Numbered from the stretch's first letter, positions 8,523 to 16,608 are shown. The stretch is 64,000 nucleotides of DNA from Rhizobium sp. 18055 (GCF_902706285.1 NZ_CACSKD010000004.1:310001-374000); one strand, 5' to 3'. Notes: generated by a model not told the origin, from the sequence alone. Numbers and translations: made by a program.

Positions 8523-10376
8523 CTATGCACTCACGGCTTCGTCGCCGGGCCGCACCTGCAGATCGTAGAGCGCCTTGTAGCGCCCGCCAGCGGCCAGGAG
8601 CTGGTCGTGGCTGCCGCGTTCGACGATCTCGCCGTCCTCAACGAAAAGGATCTGGTCGGCATGCATCAGCGAGCTCAGCCGGTGGGCGACGATGATGGTC
8701 ACCCGGTCGGCCGCATATTTGCGCATGGCAGAGCGAATCCGCTGTTCGGTGGCGGCGTCGATCGCCGCCGTCGAATCGTCGAACACCATCACGGCCGGCT
8801 TCAGCATCAGCGCGCGGGCAATCGAAAGGCGCTGCCGCTGGCCGCCGGACAGCGAAACGCCGCGCTCCCCGACGACGGTGTCGTAACCTGTCGGCAGGCC
8901 AAGCACGTAGTTGTGCAGCTGCGCGCTTTCGCTGGCGCCGGCGATCCGGCCCTCCTTTGCCCAGGGGTCGCCATAGGCAATGTTGTTTTCGATCGAGGTC
9001 GTGAACAGGAACGAATCCTGCTGCACGATCGCCACCGAGCGGCGCAGAGACTGCAGTGTCGCCTTGCGAACATCCTCTCCGTCAATGGTGATGCGGCCGC
9101 CGGTCACATCGTAGAAACGCGGGATCAGGTGCGCGAGCGTCGATTTTCCGCTGCCGGGTGGGCCGACGATGCCGATCGTCTCGCCCCGCTTGGCCTCGAA
9201 GGAGACGTTGCGCAGCGCCTGCTGCGTTGGCGTGCTCGGATAGCTGAAGCTTACATTCTCGAACCTCAGCGTGCCGTCTGCCACCTCGAGTTCGCGTGCA
9301 TCCGGCGCATCGCGCACGGCGATTTCGAGATCGAGCAGTTCGAACAGTCGTGTACCGCAGGTCGATGCGCGGGCGAAGGCGTTGACCATCAGGCCAAGCT
9401 GGCGCACCGGCATCTGCAGGATGGTCATGAAGGTGAGGAAGGAAGCGAGCGTGCCGACGGTGATCTGGCCCGATATGACCTTGCCGCCGCCGACCCAGAG
9501 CACCAGACCCATGGCGGCGAAGAAGGAGAAGGTCATGGCGCTGGTGTTGATCACCCGGATGCCGACGCGCTGATGTGCGAGATCGAGCGCATTCTTCGAT
9601 GCAGCTTCGAACTTGGTCATTTCGTAGACCTGCGCTGCAAAGGCGCGGACGACGCGGATGCCGCCGAGGTTTTCTTCCATGATCCGGGTCAGCACCGAGA
9701 GCCGCTCCTGCAGCACCAGCCATGTGGCCCGCAGCCGAAGCTGTGTGACCGAGGACCGCCAGCCGACAAAGGGAACGAAGCTCAGCGCCAGAAGGCCCAG
9801 GACCACATCTGTCGATAGCAGCATATAGGCGCCGATGCCGATCAGCATGGCGAGCAGTATCATGCGGACCAGTGCGGTCGAGAAGTACATCCGCACGCCT
9901 TCGAGATCGAGCAGGCCTATGGTGATCAGGTCGCCGGAATGAACGCTGTCGTGAAAGCTGAACGAGAGACGCTGGATCTTCTCGTAACAGGCAATGCGAA
10001 GCTCATAGCCCATGTGGTGGCCAACGCTTTCGCTGTAGTAGTTCTGCACCATGGTGAAGATGCCGCGCAGCACGCTGGCGCCAAGCAGCAGCAGGGCTGT
10101 CGTCAGCAGCGCATCCTGCGCTGCGAGGCCGGCGGCTCCGCCGGCGACAGCCGCCTGGGTATGATCGACAGCGCGGCCGAGCAGGCGGGGGATCATCAGC
10201 TGGAACGTCGATGCGACAAGCGTTGCGCCGATGGCGAGGCCCGATTGCCAGGGATGGCGAAAGGCCATGACGGTGATGCGAACCAGCGTCGAGAGGCCCT
10301 TGCCCCATCCCGCCGCAGTCGCCTTTGCCATCGAAGCCGAAGGCTTCGCTACACGGTTCAAAGCATCGCTGCTCAC
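8523..10376 (-). CDS. ABC exporter half-transporter, partner with degenerate Walker B
   Basis: 617 residues if the GTG at 10376 (GGGA about 8 bases upstream) is used; a TTG at 10502 or ATGs at 10451 and 10331 are alternatives, and the residues before 10376 do not look coding. Six-helix membrane domain followed by an ATPase domain with Walker A GPPGSGKST, Q-loop IVQQDSFLFTTSIENNI, canonical signature LSGGQRQRLSIARAL and H-loop IVAHRL. Walker B is VMVFDDSTA: the catalytic Glu is Asp. That substitution, paired with LSLGQ in the partner, matches the degenerate ATP site of TM287/288-type heterodimers. First gene of the pair. Confidence 0.88.
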   Translation of the reverse strand: MSSDALNRVAKPSASMAKATAAGWGKGLSTLVRITVMAFRHPWQSGLAIGATLVASTFQLMIPRLLGRAVDHTQAAVAGGAAGLAAQDALLTTALLLLGASVLRGIFTMVQNYYSESVGHHMGYELRIACYEKIQRLSFSFHDSVHSGDLITIGLLDLEGVRMYFSTALVRMILLAMLIGIGAYMLLSTDVVLGLLALSFVPFVGWRSSVTQLRLRATWLVLQERLSVLTRIMEENLGGIRVVRAFAAQVYEMTKFEAASKNALDLAHQRVGIRVINTSAMTFSFFAAMGLVLWVGGGKVISGQITVGTLASFLTFMTILQMPVRQLGLMVNAFARASTCGTRLFELLDLEIAVRDAPDARELEVADGTLRFENVSFSYPSTPTQQALRNVSFEAKRGETIGIVGPPGSGKSTLAHLIPRFYDVTGGRITIDGEDVRKATLQSLRRSVAIVQQDSFLFTTSIENNIAYGDPWAKEGRIAGASESAQLHNYVLGLPTGYDTVVGERGVSLSGGQRQRLSIARALMLKPAVMVFDDSTAAIDAATEQRIRSAMRKYAADRVTIIVAHRLSSLMHADQILFVEDGEIVERGSHDQLLAAGGRYKALYDLQVRPGDEAVSA

Positions 10377-10564
10377 GGTTTCATTCCCAAATAGAGGTGG
10401 TGCCAGAATAGAGGTGTGATCGGCGCAGGTCCGAAGGGACGACAAATCCATGGTGGGATTGGTTAGCGTGCTTACCTTTGACGATTCGAACGGCGCCTTC
10501 AAGTAAACAATTCACCAACTGGTTATTTTATCGTGAGGGTTCTCGCGGCGTGTGGCCGGAAATG

Positions 10565-10589
10565 AAAATGGCCCGCTTTCGGCGGGCCA
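10565..10589 (-). terminator. Rho-independent terminator of the BASS carrier gene
   Basis: GGCCCGC (10570-10576) pairs with GCGGGCC (10582-10588); read on the minus strand the hairpin is followed by ATTTTC. It lies 34 bases past the stop of the carrier gene. Confidence 0.75.
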
Positions 10590-10622
10590 CAAAGTCTTTT
10601 TTCTATCGAAACCTGCGGGAGG

Positions 10623-11582
10623 TCAGGAAGCCTTGATGGCGGCCTCGTCGGCTGCTTCGTCGGTTCTGCTCGAGAAGTAATTGGCCAGAAGTGCGCCGGA
10701 TATGTTGTGCCAGACGCTGAAAATAGCGCTGGGAACGGCGGCAACCGGGGAGAAATATGCATTGGCAAGTGCAGCGCCAAGGCCGCTGTTCTGCATGCCG
10801 ACTTCGATGGCGATTGCCTTGCGCTTGGCAAGCGACAATCCGAAGACCTTAGCGGCGGTGAAGCCGAGGAGGTAGCCGAGGCCATTGTGAAGAACAACGA
10901 CGGCGAAGATCAGCAGGCCGGACTGCGCGATCGCGCCCTTGCTGGCGCCGACGACAGCCGCGACGATCAGCACGATGCCGATGACGCTGACCAGCGGAAG
11001 AACCGGCACTGCAGACTTGACGACCGATGGCAGGAGTTTCTGCAGGGCAAAGCCGAGCGCCAGCGGTACCAGCACGACCTTGACGATGCTGATGAACATG
11101 GCCATCCCATCGACTGGAAGATACTGGCTGGCGAAGAGCCAGACCAGGAACGGCGTGACGAGCGGCGCTGCTAGCGTGGTAACGCTGGTGCAGGCGACGC
11201 TGAGCGCGACGTCGCCCTTGCTGAGATAGGTCATGACGTTGCTCGATGTGCCGCCGGGGCAGCAGCCGACGAGGATGACACCCGCGGCCACTTCGGGCGA
11301 CATCGGGATGACCTTGGTCAACAGCACGGCCAGAAGCGGCATGATCAGGAACTGCGCGACCACGCCGATGCCCACTTCGTAGGGCCGCTTCACGACTTCG
11401 CGAAAGTCATCGACGGAGATGGTCAGGCCCATGCCGAACATGATGATGCCGAGCAAGGTGACAATGTAAGGCGCCACCTGCTTGAACACGTCAGGAAAGA
11501 CGTAGCCGAGCACGGCAAAGACGATGACCCAGATTGCGAACGTCTTGCCGACGAATGCAGATAATGATGAAAGAGCTTTCAC
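10623..11582 (-). CDS. Bile acid:sodium symporter (BASS) family carrier
   Basis: 319 residues from a GTG at 11582 preceded by GGGAGG; upstream in-frame codons lack coding character. About nine or ten hydrophobic helices. The family hallmarks are present: MFGMGLTISVDDF in helix 2, and GCCPGGTSSNVMTYLSKGD, the sodium-site crossover region. Bacterial members carry bile-acid-like, pantoate-like or other small organic anions with sodium; the ligand cannot be read from sequence. Single-gene unit, ended by a terminator at 10565 and preceded by a long spacer with unusual repeats. Confidence 0.9.
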   Translation of the reverse strand: MKALSSLSAFVGKTFAIWVIVFAVLGYVFPDVFKQVAPYIVTLLGIIMFGMGLTISVDDFREVVKRPYEVGIGVVAQFLIMPLLAVLLTKVIPMSPEVAAGVILVGCCPGGTSSNVMTYLSKGDVALSVACTSVTTLAAPLVTPFLVWLFASQYLPVDGMAMFISIVKVVLVPLALGFALQKLLPSVVKSAVPVLPLVSVIGIVLIVAAVVGASKGAIAQSGLLIFAVVVLHNGLGYLLGFTAAKVFGLSLAKRKAIAIEVGMQNSGLGAALANAYFSPVAAVPSAIFSVWHNISGALLANYFSSRTDEAADEAAIKAS

Positions 11583-12033
11583 GTTGACCTCCCAAGAAAA
11601 ATATTCCCCGCCTTCAGGGGTGGCGTCCTCGCTGTCAAGGTCGCTACGGGTGATTTTAGTCCCGTTTGGGTATGACTGCGCTTGTTTGAGCAGCCGAAGT
11701 GGCGCGATCGGCGGCTTTCGCGGGTGATTGCGGTTGTGAGGCTGGAATTGCTTGCGCGCCAGCGCGAATGGCGGGCAGGCGATCGGAGGTCGTGACGGTA
11801 CGTAATGGCGAATATTCATGCGGCGAATATTTCCCTTTACGTACACGTCATATGTTCGCCCAATTTATCTCGTTCAACGCGAACCGCTAGTCTGAGCTTG
11901 CCTCGCGGCACGGATCATCGTGAGCCCCCTGCGAGGCATCTCGGCTAGCACCACATTGACCATGATCCTTCAAGGGGTCTGTGATTGCGGGGCGCGTCGG
12001 AGAGATCGCTGGAGCATGGGCTGAGCCGGATGC
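11583..12033. other. 451-base gene-free region upstream of the BASS carrier
   Basis: No credible reading frame: the open stretches are short and lack ribosome sites. The left part would be the leader of the carrier gene. The only structure I can point to is the nested inverted/direct repeat at 11793-11850. No known riboswitch was recognised by eye. Confidence 0.5.
11793..11850. repeat. Nested inverted repeat enclosing two direct repeats
   Basis: TACGTAA at 11799-11805 is mirrored by TTACGTA at 11837-11843, and the arms extend outward with TGACG and CGTCA separated by 1 and 2 extra bases. Inside are two exact copies of GGCGAATATT, at 11807-11816 and 11822-11831, 15 bases apart. Spaced helical-turn-like repeats suggest a protein-binding region about 220 bases upstream of the BASS carrier start. 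Confidence 0.45.
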
Positions 12034-12267
12034 TCAATCGGCCGCCTTCATCGCGGCCCGCAGGGTATCGTTGATCCGGTCCTGCCAACCGGGCCCATCT
12101 TCCTGAAAGTGGGCGAGCACATCGCTGTCGATCTTGATCGAAACCATTTCCTTGGTGTTTGGAATGGCAGGCCGTTCCACGGCAGGTGCCGCAGGTTTCT
12201 TCACGGGCTTGAACAGCGCCTCGGCAGCGTCCATCGCATTGACCGGGCGGCGTGGTGTCGTGGCCAT
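12034..12267 (-). CDS. BrnA-like (DUF4415) antitoxin-type protein, no toxin partner visible
   Basis: 77 residues; ATG at 12267 with AAGGAA upstream. The C-terminal half, VSIKIDSDVLAHFQEDGPGW followed by QDRINDTLRAAM, is the ribbon-helix-helix pattern of the BrnA antitoxin family, which binds DNA and neutralises BrnT RNase toxins. The N-terminal half is Ala/Pro/Lys-rich and probably disordered. A BrnT gene would be expected immediately upstream, but 12268-12525 holds no such frame and the next gene is an unrelated lyase. It may be an orphan antitoxin or a stand-alone repressor. Confidence 0.7.
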   Translation of the reverse strand: MATTPRRPVNAMDAAEALFKPVKKPAAPAVERPAIPNTKEMVSIKIDSDVLAHFQEDGPGWQDRINDTLRAAMKAAD

Positions 12268-12477
12268 CGTCAATTCCTTCTTGCGTTTGCAATTCTCGGT
12301 GCGTGGTGATGCCTGAGGCGACGGGAGCTGATGTGGAAACGCGCCGGCGTCGATTGCCTGAGGCCATACCGATATCATGGCTGTTTATCTTGCCGCCCGC
12401 GGCTGAGGAAGGGTGAATCGACCGACCATGCAGACTCCGCCTTCTCACAAGAAGGCATGAAGGGGTACCTACGCAAC

Positions 12478-12506
12478 AAAAAAGGCCGCGCCCGGAAGGC
12501 GCGGCC
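12478..12506 (-). terminator. Rho-independent terminator of the DHDPS-like gene
   Basis: On the minus strand a GC-only stem (GGCCGCGCC/GGCGCGGCC with a short loop) is followed by six T residues. It sits 20 bases beyond the lyase stop codon. Confidence 0.88.
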
Positions 12507-12525
12507 GATATCGATACCGTCTTGA

Positions 12526-13467
12526 TCAGGCAGCTGCTGGATAACGCGAGGCGTACCAGTTGCGGAACAGCTTGTACTGGTTTTCAAGGTGGCGGCGCTG
12601 GGAAGCGCTGAGCACGTCGCTCTCATTGAAGTGGAGCGAATAGCGGTCGTCGCCGTTCAGCACCATCAGATACTTGTAGTGCAGCACCAGATCCGGGCCT
12701 TCGTCGTATGTCGACAGCACCATCAGGGCTTCTTCGAGTTCCAGCGCTTCGCGGCGTGCTTCAGCATTGCCCGTGGCTGCCTTTTCGCACAGCGCCACGA
12801 GATGCAGGACTTCCTTGGGAAGCGCATTGCCGATGCCGGTGATCGCGCCGCCGGCACCGCAGTTGACGAAGCCGTGGTAGACGCCGGTATCGACGCCGAT
12901 CATCAGGGTCAGGCCATCGTCACCAGCGGTGATGTTCTCGGCGGCATAGGTCATGTCCTGCTTGCCACCGAACTCCTTGAAGCCGACGAGGTTGGAAAAG
13001 CGCGCGCGCAAGTCGAAGAAGAGGTCGGCGCGGGTGGCGAAACCGTAATAGGGGCTGTTGTAGATGACCGCGGGCAGATCCTTGCCGGCTTCGAGAACAG
13101 CCGAGAAGTGGTCGCGCTGGGCTGCAACCGACGATCCGCGCGACAGGACGCGTGGAATGACCATCAGGCCCTTGGCGCCGACCTTGGCGGCATGCGCCGC
13201 ATGGCTGACGGCCGACTGGGTGTTGATGGCCCCGGTGCCGACGACGACAGGAACACCGGCTTCGGCTAGGCGCTTGACGCCTTCCTGGCGCTGTTCGTCG
13301 GTCAGGAGCGGCCAATCGCCCATCGAACCGCAATAGACCACGCCGGACATGCCCTGTGCGACAAGCTCCTTGCCCTTCTCCACCAGCGCATCGAAGTTGG
13401 GGCTGCGGTCTGGATTGCAGGGCGTCATCAGCGCCGGGATGCAACCTGTAAATACTGAACTCGTCAT
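12526..13467 (-). CDS. DHDPS/N-acetylneuraminate lyase family aldolase or deaminase (not DapA)
   Basis: 313 residues; ATG at 13467 with GAGGAA upstream. Class I Schiff-base TIM barrel: Lys164 in VGFKEFGG and Tyr136 in YNSPYYG. The substrate loop reads GSMGD (47-51) where DapA has GTTGE-like sequence, and the DapA Arg after YNxP is replaced by Tyr, so lysine biosynthesis is unlikely. The overall pattern (PALMTPC, VVYCGSMGDWPLLT) resembles the 1-pyrroline-4-hydroxy-2-carboxylate deaminases of hydroxyproline breakdown; this is recalled similarity, not a search. A GntR/FCD regulator lies just upstream on the same strand, and a promoter with an overlapping palindrome lies between them. Confidence 0.85.
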   Translation of the reverse strand: MTSSVFTGCIPALMTPCNPDRSPNFDALVEKGKELVAQGMSGVVYCGSMGDWPLLTDEQRQEGVKRLAEAGVPVVVGTGAINTQSAVSHAAHAAKVGAKGLMVIPRVLSRGSSVAAQRDHFSAVLEAGKDLPAVIYNSPYYGFATRADLFFDLRARFSNLVGFKEFGGKQDMTYAAENITAGDDGLTLMIGVDTGVYHGFVNCGAGGAITGIGNALPKEVLHLVALCEKAATGNAEARREALELEEALMVLSTYDEGPDLVLHYKYLMVLNGDDRYSLHFNESDVLSASQRRHLENQYKLFRNWYASRYPAAA

Positions 13468-13556
13468 CGTCTGTTCCTCGCCATCTATAGCCACAAAACC
13501 AGGTGCGCACCACAATCGCCGCCCTGTTGAAAGCACATCTAGCACCTCGCCGACTG

Positions 13557-13568
13557 TTTGTCGACAAA
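13557..13568. promoter_or_regulatory. Candidate GntR operator (palindrome) ahead of the lyase gene
   Basis: Perfect 12-base palindrome TTTGTCGACAAA, 90 bases upstream of the lyase ATG and directly abutting the -10 box of a candidate promoter. A related sequence lies upstream of the GntR gene itself (14441-14452). Confidence 0.5.
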
Positions 13569-13596
13569 TAAAATACAAAGCTTCCGAAGCGCACAA
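13568..13596 (-). promoter_or_regulatory. Candidate sigma-70 promoter of the DHDPS-like gene
   Basis: On the minus strand TTGTGC (13591-13596), a 17-base spacer and TTTTAT (13568-13573). Each box matches consensus at about four of six positions. Position and the overlapping palindrome make it plausible. Confidence 0.35.
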
Positions 13597-13641
13597 TGTT
13601 ACGTCTGCCCTCAGACGTTCCGGTGACCGCGGTTCGGCATG

Positions 13642-14349
13642 CTATAGCGTCAGTCGCGCCGTCTGCCGGCTATCGGCGGTGATATAGGAACGGATCTGGC
13701 TGACGATCTGGTCGGCATGGGCTGCGGCAAGCGCATCGGCGCCATCGATGTCGCGGCTGATGATTGCCTGGATCATATCCTCGTGCTCGCCAATATATTG
13801 ACGGGGAAGCACATCGCTGAACGAGGAATAATAGAGCCGCAGAATCCGGCGTCCCTCGTCCAGCAGGCGCGTGAACAGCTCGGTATAGTAACGGTTCCGG
13901 CCCGCCTGGGCGACGGCGACATGAAAGTCACGATTGGTCGCGATCATGCCCAGCACGTCGCGGCTCTCGACCGCATTCTCGAAACTCTTCTGCAGCATCC
14001 TGATCGCCTCGATGTCGCCGGCAACATGGTTGGCCGCGGCAAGCCGCGTGGTTACCCGATACATCAGCGTCAGGGCATCGAAGAATTCCGACAGGCCAAG
14101 GAAATCGATGTTTGAGACGATCGTAGCCCGGTTGGTCAGCGTCGTGATCAACCCCTCGGCCGCCAACCGTACCAGTGCCTCGCGGATCGGTGTTCGCGAC
14201 AGCGAAAACCGATCGGACAGCTGTTGCTCATCGATCGGGCTGCCGGGCGAAAGCTTGAGCTCGATGATCTCGTTGCGCAGCGTCTCGTAGACTGTCGACA
14301 CGCCATAGCCGCGCTTGTGTGTCAGCTGCTTGTCCTTATCCTCCGCCAA
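13642..14349 (-). CDS. GntR family regulator with FCD effector domain
   Basis: 235 residues from a TTG at 14349; the TTG is preferred because AGGAGG lies six bases upstream, while the ATG at 14379 has none. Winged helix-turn-helix at residues about 10-75 (YETLRNEIIELKLSPGSPI, LSDRFSLSRTPIREALVRL). The C-terminal all-helical FCD domain (about 90-225) has the His/Asp pattern, for example NRDFHVAVA and EHEDMIQAI, that binds a metal and an organic acid. Immediately upstream of the DHDPS-like lyase on the same strand, so it probably controls that gene and itself in response to the lyase substrate. Confidence 0.9.
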   Translation of the reverse strand: MAEDKDKQLTHKRGYGVSTVYETLRNEIIELKLSPGSPIDEQQLSDRFSLSRTPIREALVRLAAEGLITTLTNRATIVSNIDFLGLSEFFDALTLMYRVTTRLAAANHVAGDIEAIRMLQKSFENAVESRDVLGMIATNRDFHVAVAQAGRNRYYTELFTRLLDEGRRILRLYYSSFSDVLPRQYIGEHEDMIQAIISRDIDGADALAAAHADQIVSQIRSYITADSRQTARLTL

Positions 14350-14440
14350 GCAAGTCCTCCTCCGCCAGATGTGGACCATATGCGGGCTTTGCTGATCTCC
14401 GGCCTAACGCAAACGGGACGTAGGTTCAAATAGTATATTC

Positions 14441-14452
14441 TCTGTAGACAAC
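14441..14452. promoter_or_regulatory. Second candidate GntR site, upstream of the regulator gene
   Basis: Read on the minus strand GTTGTCTACAGA matches the palindrome at 13557 (TTTGTCGACAAA) at 9 of 12 positions, including TTGTC and ACA. It lies 92 bases upstream of the regulator start, next to a TATACT -10-like box. Confidence 0.35.
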
Positions 14453-14534
14453 TGAAGCGGCGAAGACATCCTCTTGAAGAGAACGACGACCGAGTGGGCT
14501 CAGACGCCACCGGGGTTCGCAACCCATATCCACT

Positions 14535-14954
14535 CTATGGCTTGATCTTGAAGATCTCGTCGCCGACGAAGACGATGATGTAGCGGCCCTGTTCGGCAGC
14601 CTCGACGGCCCATTGCCGCAGTTGCGTGGCATAGGGTTCCTGCTTCCAAGCCGCGGGGTAGGCGGGATCGACAAGCACGGTGATCTGCTGGCCCTGGCCA
14701 TAGACCATCATGTTTGCAATCGCCGGCTCCCATTCGGGGCCAAGCTGCAGATTGATCATCCAGGAACAGAGAAAGTCGCGACAGAGTTGCGGTCGGCTGT
14801 CGTAGATCGAACAGCCTTGGCCGGCTGTACAGTTTACGCACCAGGCGTTCGCCGGTTTCGAAAGCTCATCGATTTCGGGCAGCCGGCAGCACAGCGTGCA
14901 GGTGCCGCATGTGCGCTCTTGTAGCGCGGCAGTTGGCGCGGGGCTACCGATCAT
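14535..14954 (-). CDS. YkgJ-type cysteine cluster protein
   Basis: 139 residues. N-terminal CGTCTLCC, then CVNC and GCSIYDSRPQLCRDFLC give the eight-cysteine arrangement of the CxxCxxCC (YkgJ/PF03692) family, thought to bind zinc or an iron-sulfur cluster; function is not established. The start overlaps the histidine phosphatase stop by 4 bases, so the two are co-translated. The downstream half has few conserved features. Confidence 0.82.
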   Translation of the reverse strand: MIGSPAPTAALQERTCGTCTLCCRLPEIDELSKPANAWCVNCTAGQGCSIYDSRPQLCRDFLCSWMINLQLGPEWEPAIANMMVYGQGQQITVLVDPAYPAAWKQEPYATQLRQWAVEAAEQGRYIIVFVGDEIFKIKP

Positions 14955-15694
14955 CGCTTCGGGGCCATCGTCACGGCGGCACCATAGGCCTCACGCAATG
15001 TGTTCGCCTCTGCCGCGCTTCGGTCGGCTGCCTGGTGCAGAAGCGTGGAGGTGTAGCCGTGCGCGTGCGTTCCTTCGATCAGGGTGACGTCGGAATTACC
15101 GGGATTGTCAGAGCGTTCGAACCATTCGACCGGATGCTGCAGAAAGTTCATCTCGAATGCTCTGTTGGTGACGCCGTGGCCGACGATGATGATGTTGTCG
15201 TTGCCATTGCCGGCATCATGCATCAGCGACTGCAGGAATAGACGCACCCGTTGGGCGACATCCGCACGGCTCTCGCCGTCGGGCGGTCGTGCGTAGAACT
15301 TGCCGCTATTGCTGCGCAGCCTTGCCCACTTGTCGAATTCGTCGGGAAACTTCTGTCGCTGTTCGGCGCGATCGTAGATTTCGGTGAACAGGCCGAAGTC
15401 CTGTTCCCGCAGCAGATAGTCCTCGCTGATGTTGCCAACGCTTTCGGCCGGCAGCGCTTCGAGCAGGGCGTCCTTGCTCTGCCGTGTCCTCAGGAAGGGC
15501 GAATACCAGATCCGCAGCTTCTGGAAACCCGCGCGCGGTACTCCCTCCAGATGCAATGCAATGGCGCGACCGGCGGCCAGCGCCTGCCGATGGCCCCATA
15601 GCGTCAGCGGTACGTTGTGGTCGCCGAACTGGCCGTAGGCCTGCTCGTTGAGATTGCCGAGGGATTCGCCATGGCGAACCAGAAAGATACGCAT
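14951..15694 (-). CDS. Histidine phosphatase superfamily protein (phosphoglycerate mutase-like)
   Basis: 247 residues. The N-terminal catalytic motif FLVRHGES places the phospho-accepting His at residue 8, and the second active-site His is at 173 in IIIVGHGVTNRAFE. Arg70 in YSPFLRTRQS fits the third phosphate ligand. The insert between residues 90 and 145 is longer than in cofactor-dependent mutases, and the family includes many broad phosphatases, so glycolytic mutase activity is unlikely. Coupled to the YkgJ-type protein downstream. Confidence 0.88.
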   Translation of the reverse strand: MRIFLVRHGESLGNLNEQAYGQFGDHNVPLTLWGHRQALAAGRAIALHLEGVPRAGFQKLRIWYSPFLRTRQSKDALLEALPAESVGNISEDYLLREQDFGLFTEIYDRAEQRQKFPDEFDKWARLRSNSGKFYARPPDGESRADVAQRVRLFLQSLMHDAGNGNDNIIIVGHGVTNRAFEMNFLQHPVEWFERSDNPGNSDVTLIEGTHAHGYTSTLLHQAADRSAAEANTLREAYGAAVTMAPKR

Positions 15695-15802
15695 CCGCCA
15701 TCCCGTGTTGCCAGATATGGATTCGTCCTCATCATGAACGCCAATGGCACTTCGGGCAACGTTGTCGAATGTCAGGCGTGAACGGTCGGTCCGCAGCCGG
15801 CA

Positions 15803-16558
15803 TCAAGTCCGGCGCCGCCGCAACTCGCTGCGCAGTACCAAGATGAGAAGCCCTGTCAGCATCGCCGCAAGCACAAACCATGTGATTGCATATTGAAGGT
15901 GGCTGTTCGGGAAAACCACCTGCGTCAGGCCGCCTGTCGGCAGTCCGCCCGGATTGACCGTTGCATCGGCATCGATGAAATAAGGTGCAATGTCGGGAAC
16001 GCCGCGCTTTACTGCCATGGCCGCAACGTCACGCGAGTACCAGCGGTCGTTGGCCGGGTCGTTCGACTTGATGAACGTGCCACCCGGCTCATCGAGACGC
16101 AACAGGCCGGTGATCTTCACCGCTCCGCCTGTCTGGCCTTCGAGGCGTGAATTCGGATCGCGCTTGTCTGTCGGAACGAAACCGCGATTGATCATCACCG
16201 ACGTGCCGTCGGCGAGCGTCAGCGGAGTGATCACCCAATAGCCGGGGCCGAGCGCCGTCGATGCGTAGACCAGGCTCTCCTTGTCGTTGCGCAGGGTCCC
16301 CTCTGCCGTCACGCGGCGGTATTCGTCGTTCTCACGGCTGATGTTGCCCCAGTCCGCGCGGGGAGGGGCGGAAACGGGCTCGGCATGAACGCGCTGATCG
16401 ACGCGCGCTATCAGGTCCAGCTTCCATGCGCGACGCTCGACCTGCCAGACGCCGAGTGAAAACACCGCGCAGATGACAAAAATGAGGAAGCCGCAGAAGA
16501 TCGTCAATGCGATCGCTGAACGCTGTTGTGGAGCTTTGTCTGAGGGGGAATTGGTCAC
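15803..16558 (-). CDS. SURF1 family cytochrome oxidase assembly protein
   Basis: 251 residues from a GTG at 16558, chosen because a terminator-like hairpin (16573-16596) sits over the longer alternative start at 16600. One membrane helix near each end (residues about 18-38 and 222-240) encloses a periplasmic domain, the SURF1 layout. Family patterns present: LGVWQVERRAWK, YRRVTAEGTL, GPGYWVITPL, INRGFVPTDKRDP. SURF1 inserts heme a or o into heme-copper oxidases; being next to cyoABCD suggests service to this quinol oxidase. No CyoE (heme O synthase) is present in the window. Confidence 0.9.
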   Translation of the reverse strand: MTNSPSDKAPQQRSAIALTIFCGFLIFVICAVFSLGVWQVERRAWKLDLIARVDQRVHAEPVSAPPRADWGNISRENDEYRRVTAEGTLRNDKESLVYASTALGPGYWVITPLTLADGTSVMINRGFVPTDKRDPNSRLEGQTGGAVKITGLLRLDEPGGTFIKSNDPANDRWYSRDVAAMAVKRGVPDIAPYFIDADATVNPGGLPTGGLTQVVFPNSHLQYAITWFVLAAMLTGLLILVLRSELRRRRT

Positions 16559-16596
16559 GATATAAAACCACAACGGGCGGCGTTTCCGCCGCCCGT
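16559..16596 (-). terminator. Terminator or attenuator at the end of cyoABCD
   Basis: ACGGGCGGC (16573-16581) pairs with GCCGCCCGT (16588-16596). On the minus strand the stem is followed by a T-rich run (TGTGGTTTTATAT). It starts 13 bases after the CyoD stop and lies directly ahead of SURF1, so it should lower SURF1 expression relative to the oxidase. Confidence 0.7.
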
Positions 16597-16608
16597 CCAT
16601 TGTGCCGG

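Noticed and set aside
8280..9818. 512-codon plus-strand frame over the exporter genes
   Set aside because: Antisense shadow; the minus strand holds complete ABC motifs over the same bases.
14293..14300. TGTCGACA inside the GntR gene as a third operator
   Set aside because: Lies in coding sequence for the HTH start and GTCGAC is common in GC-rich DNA; no supporting context.
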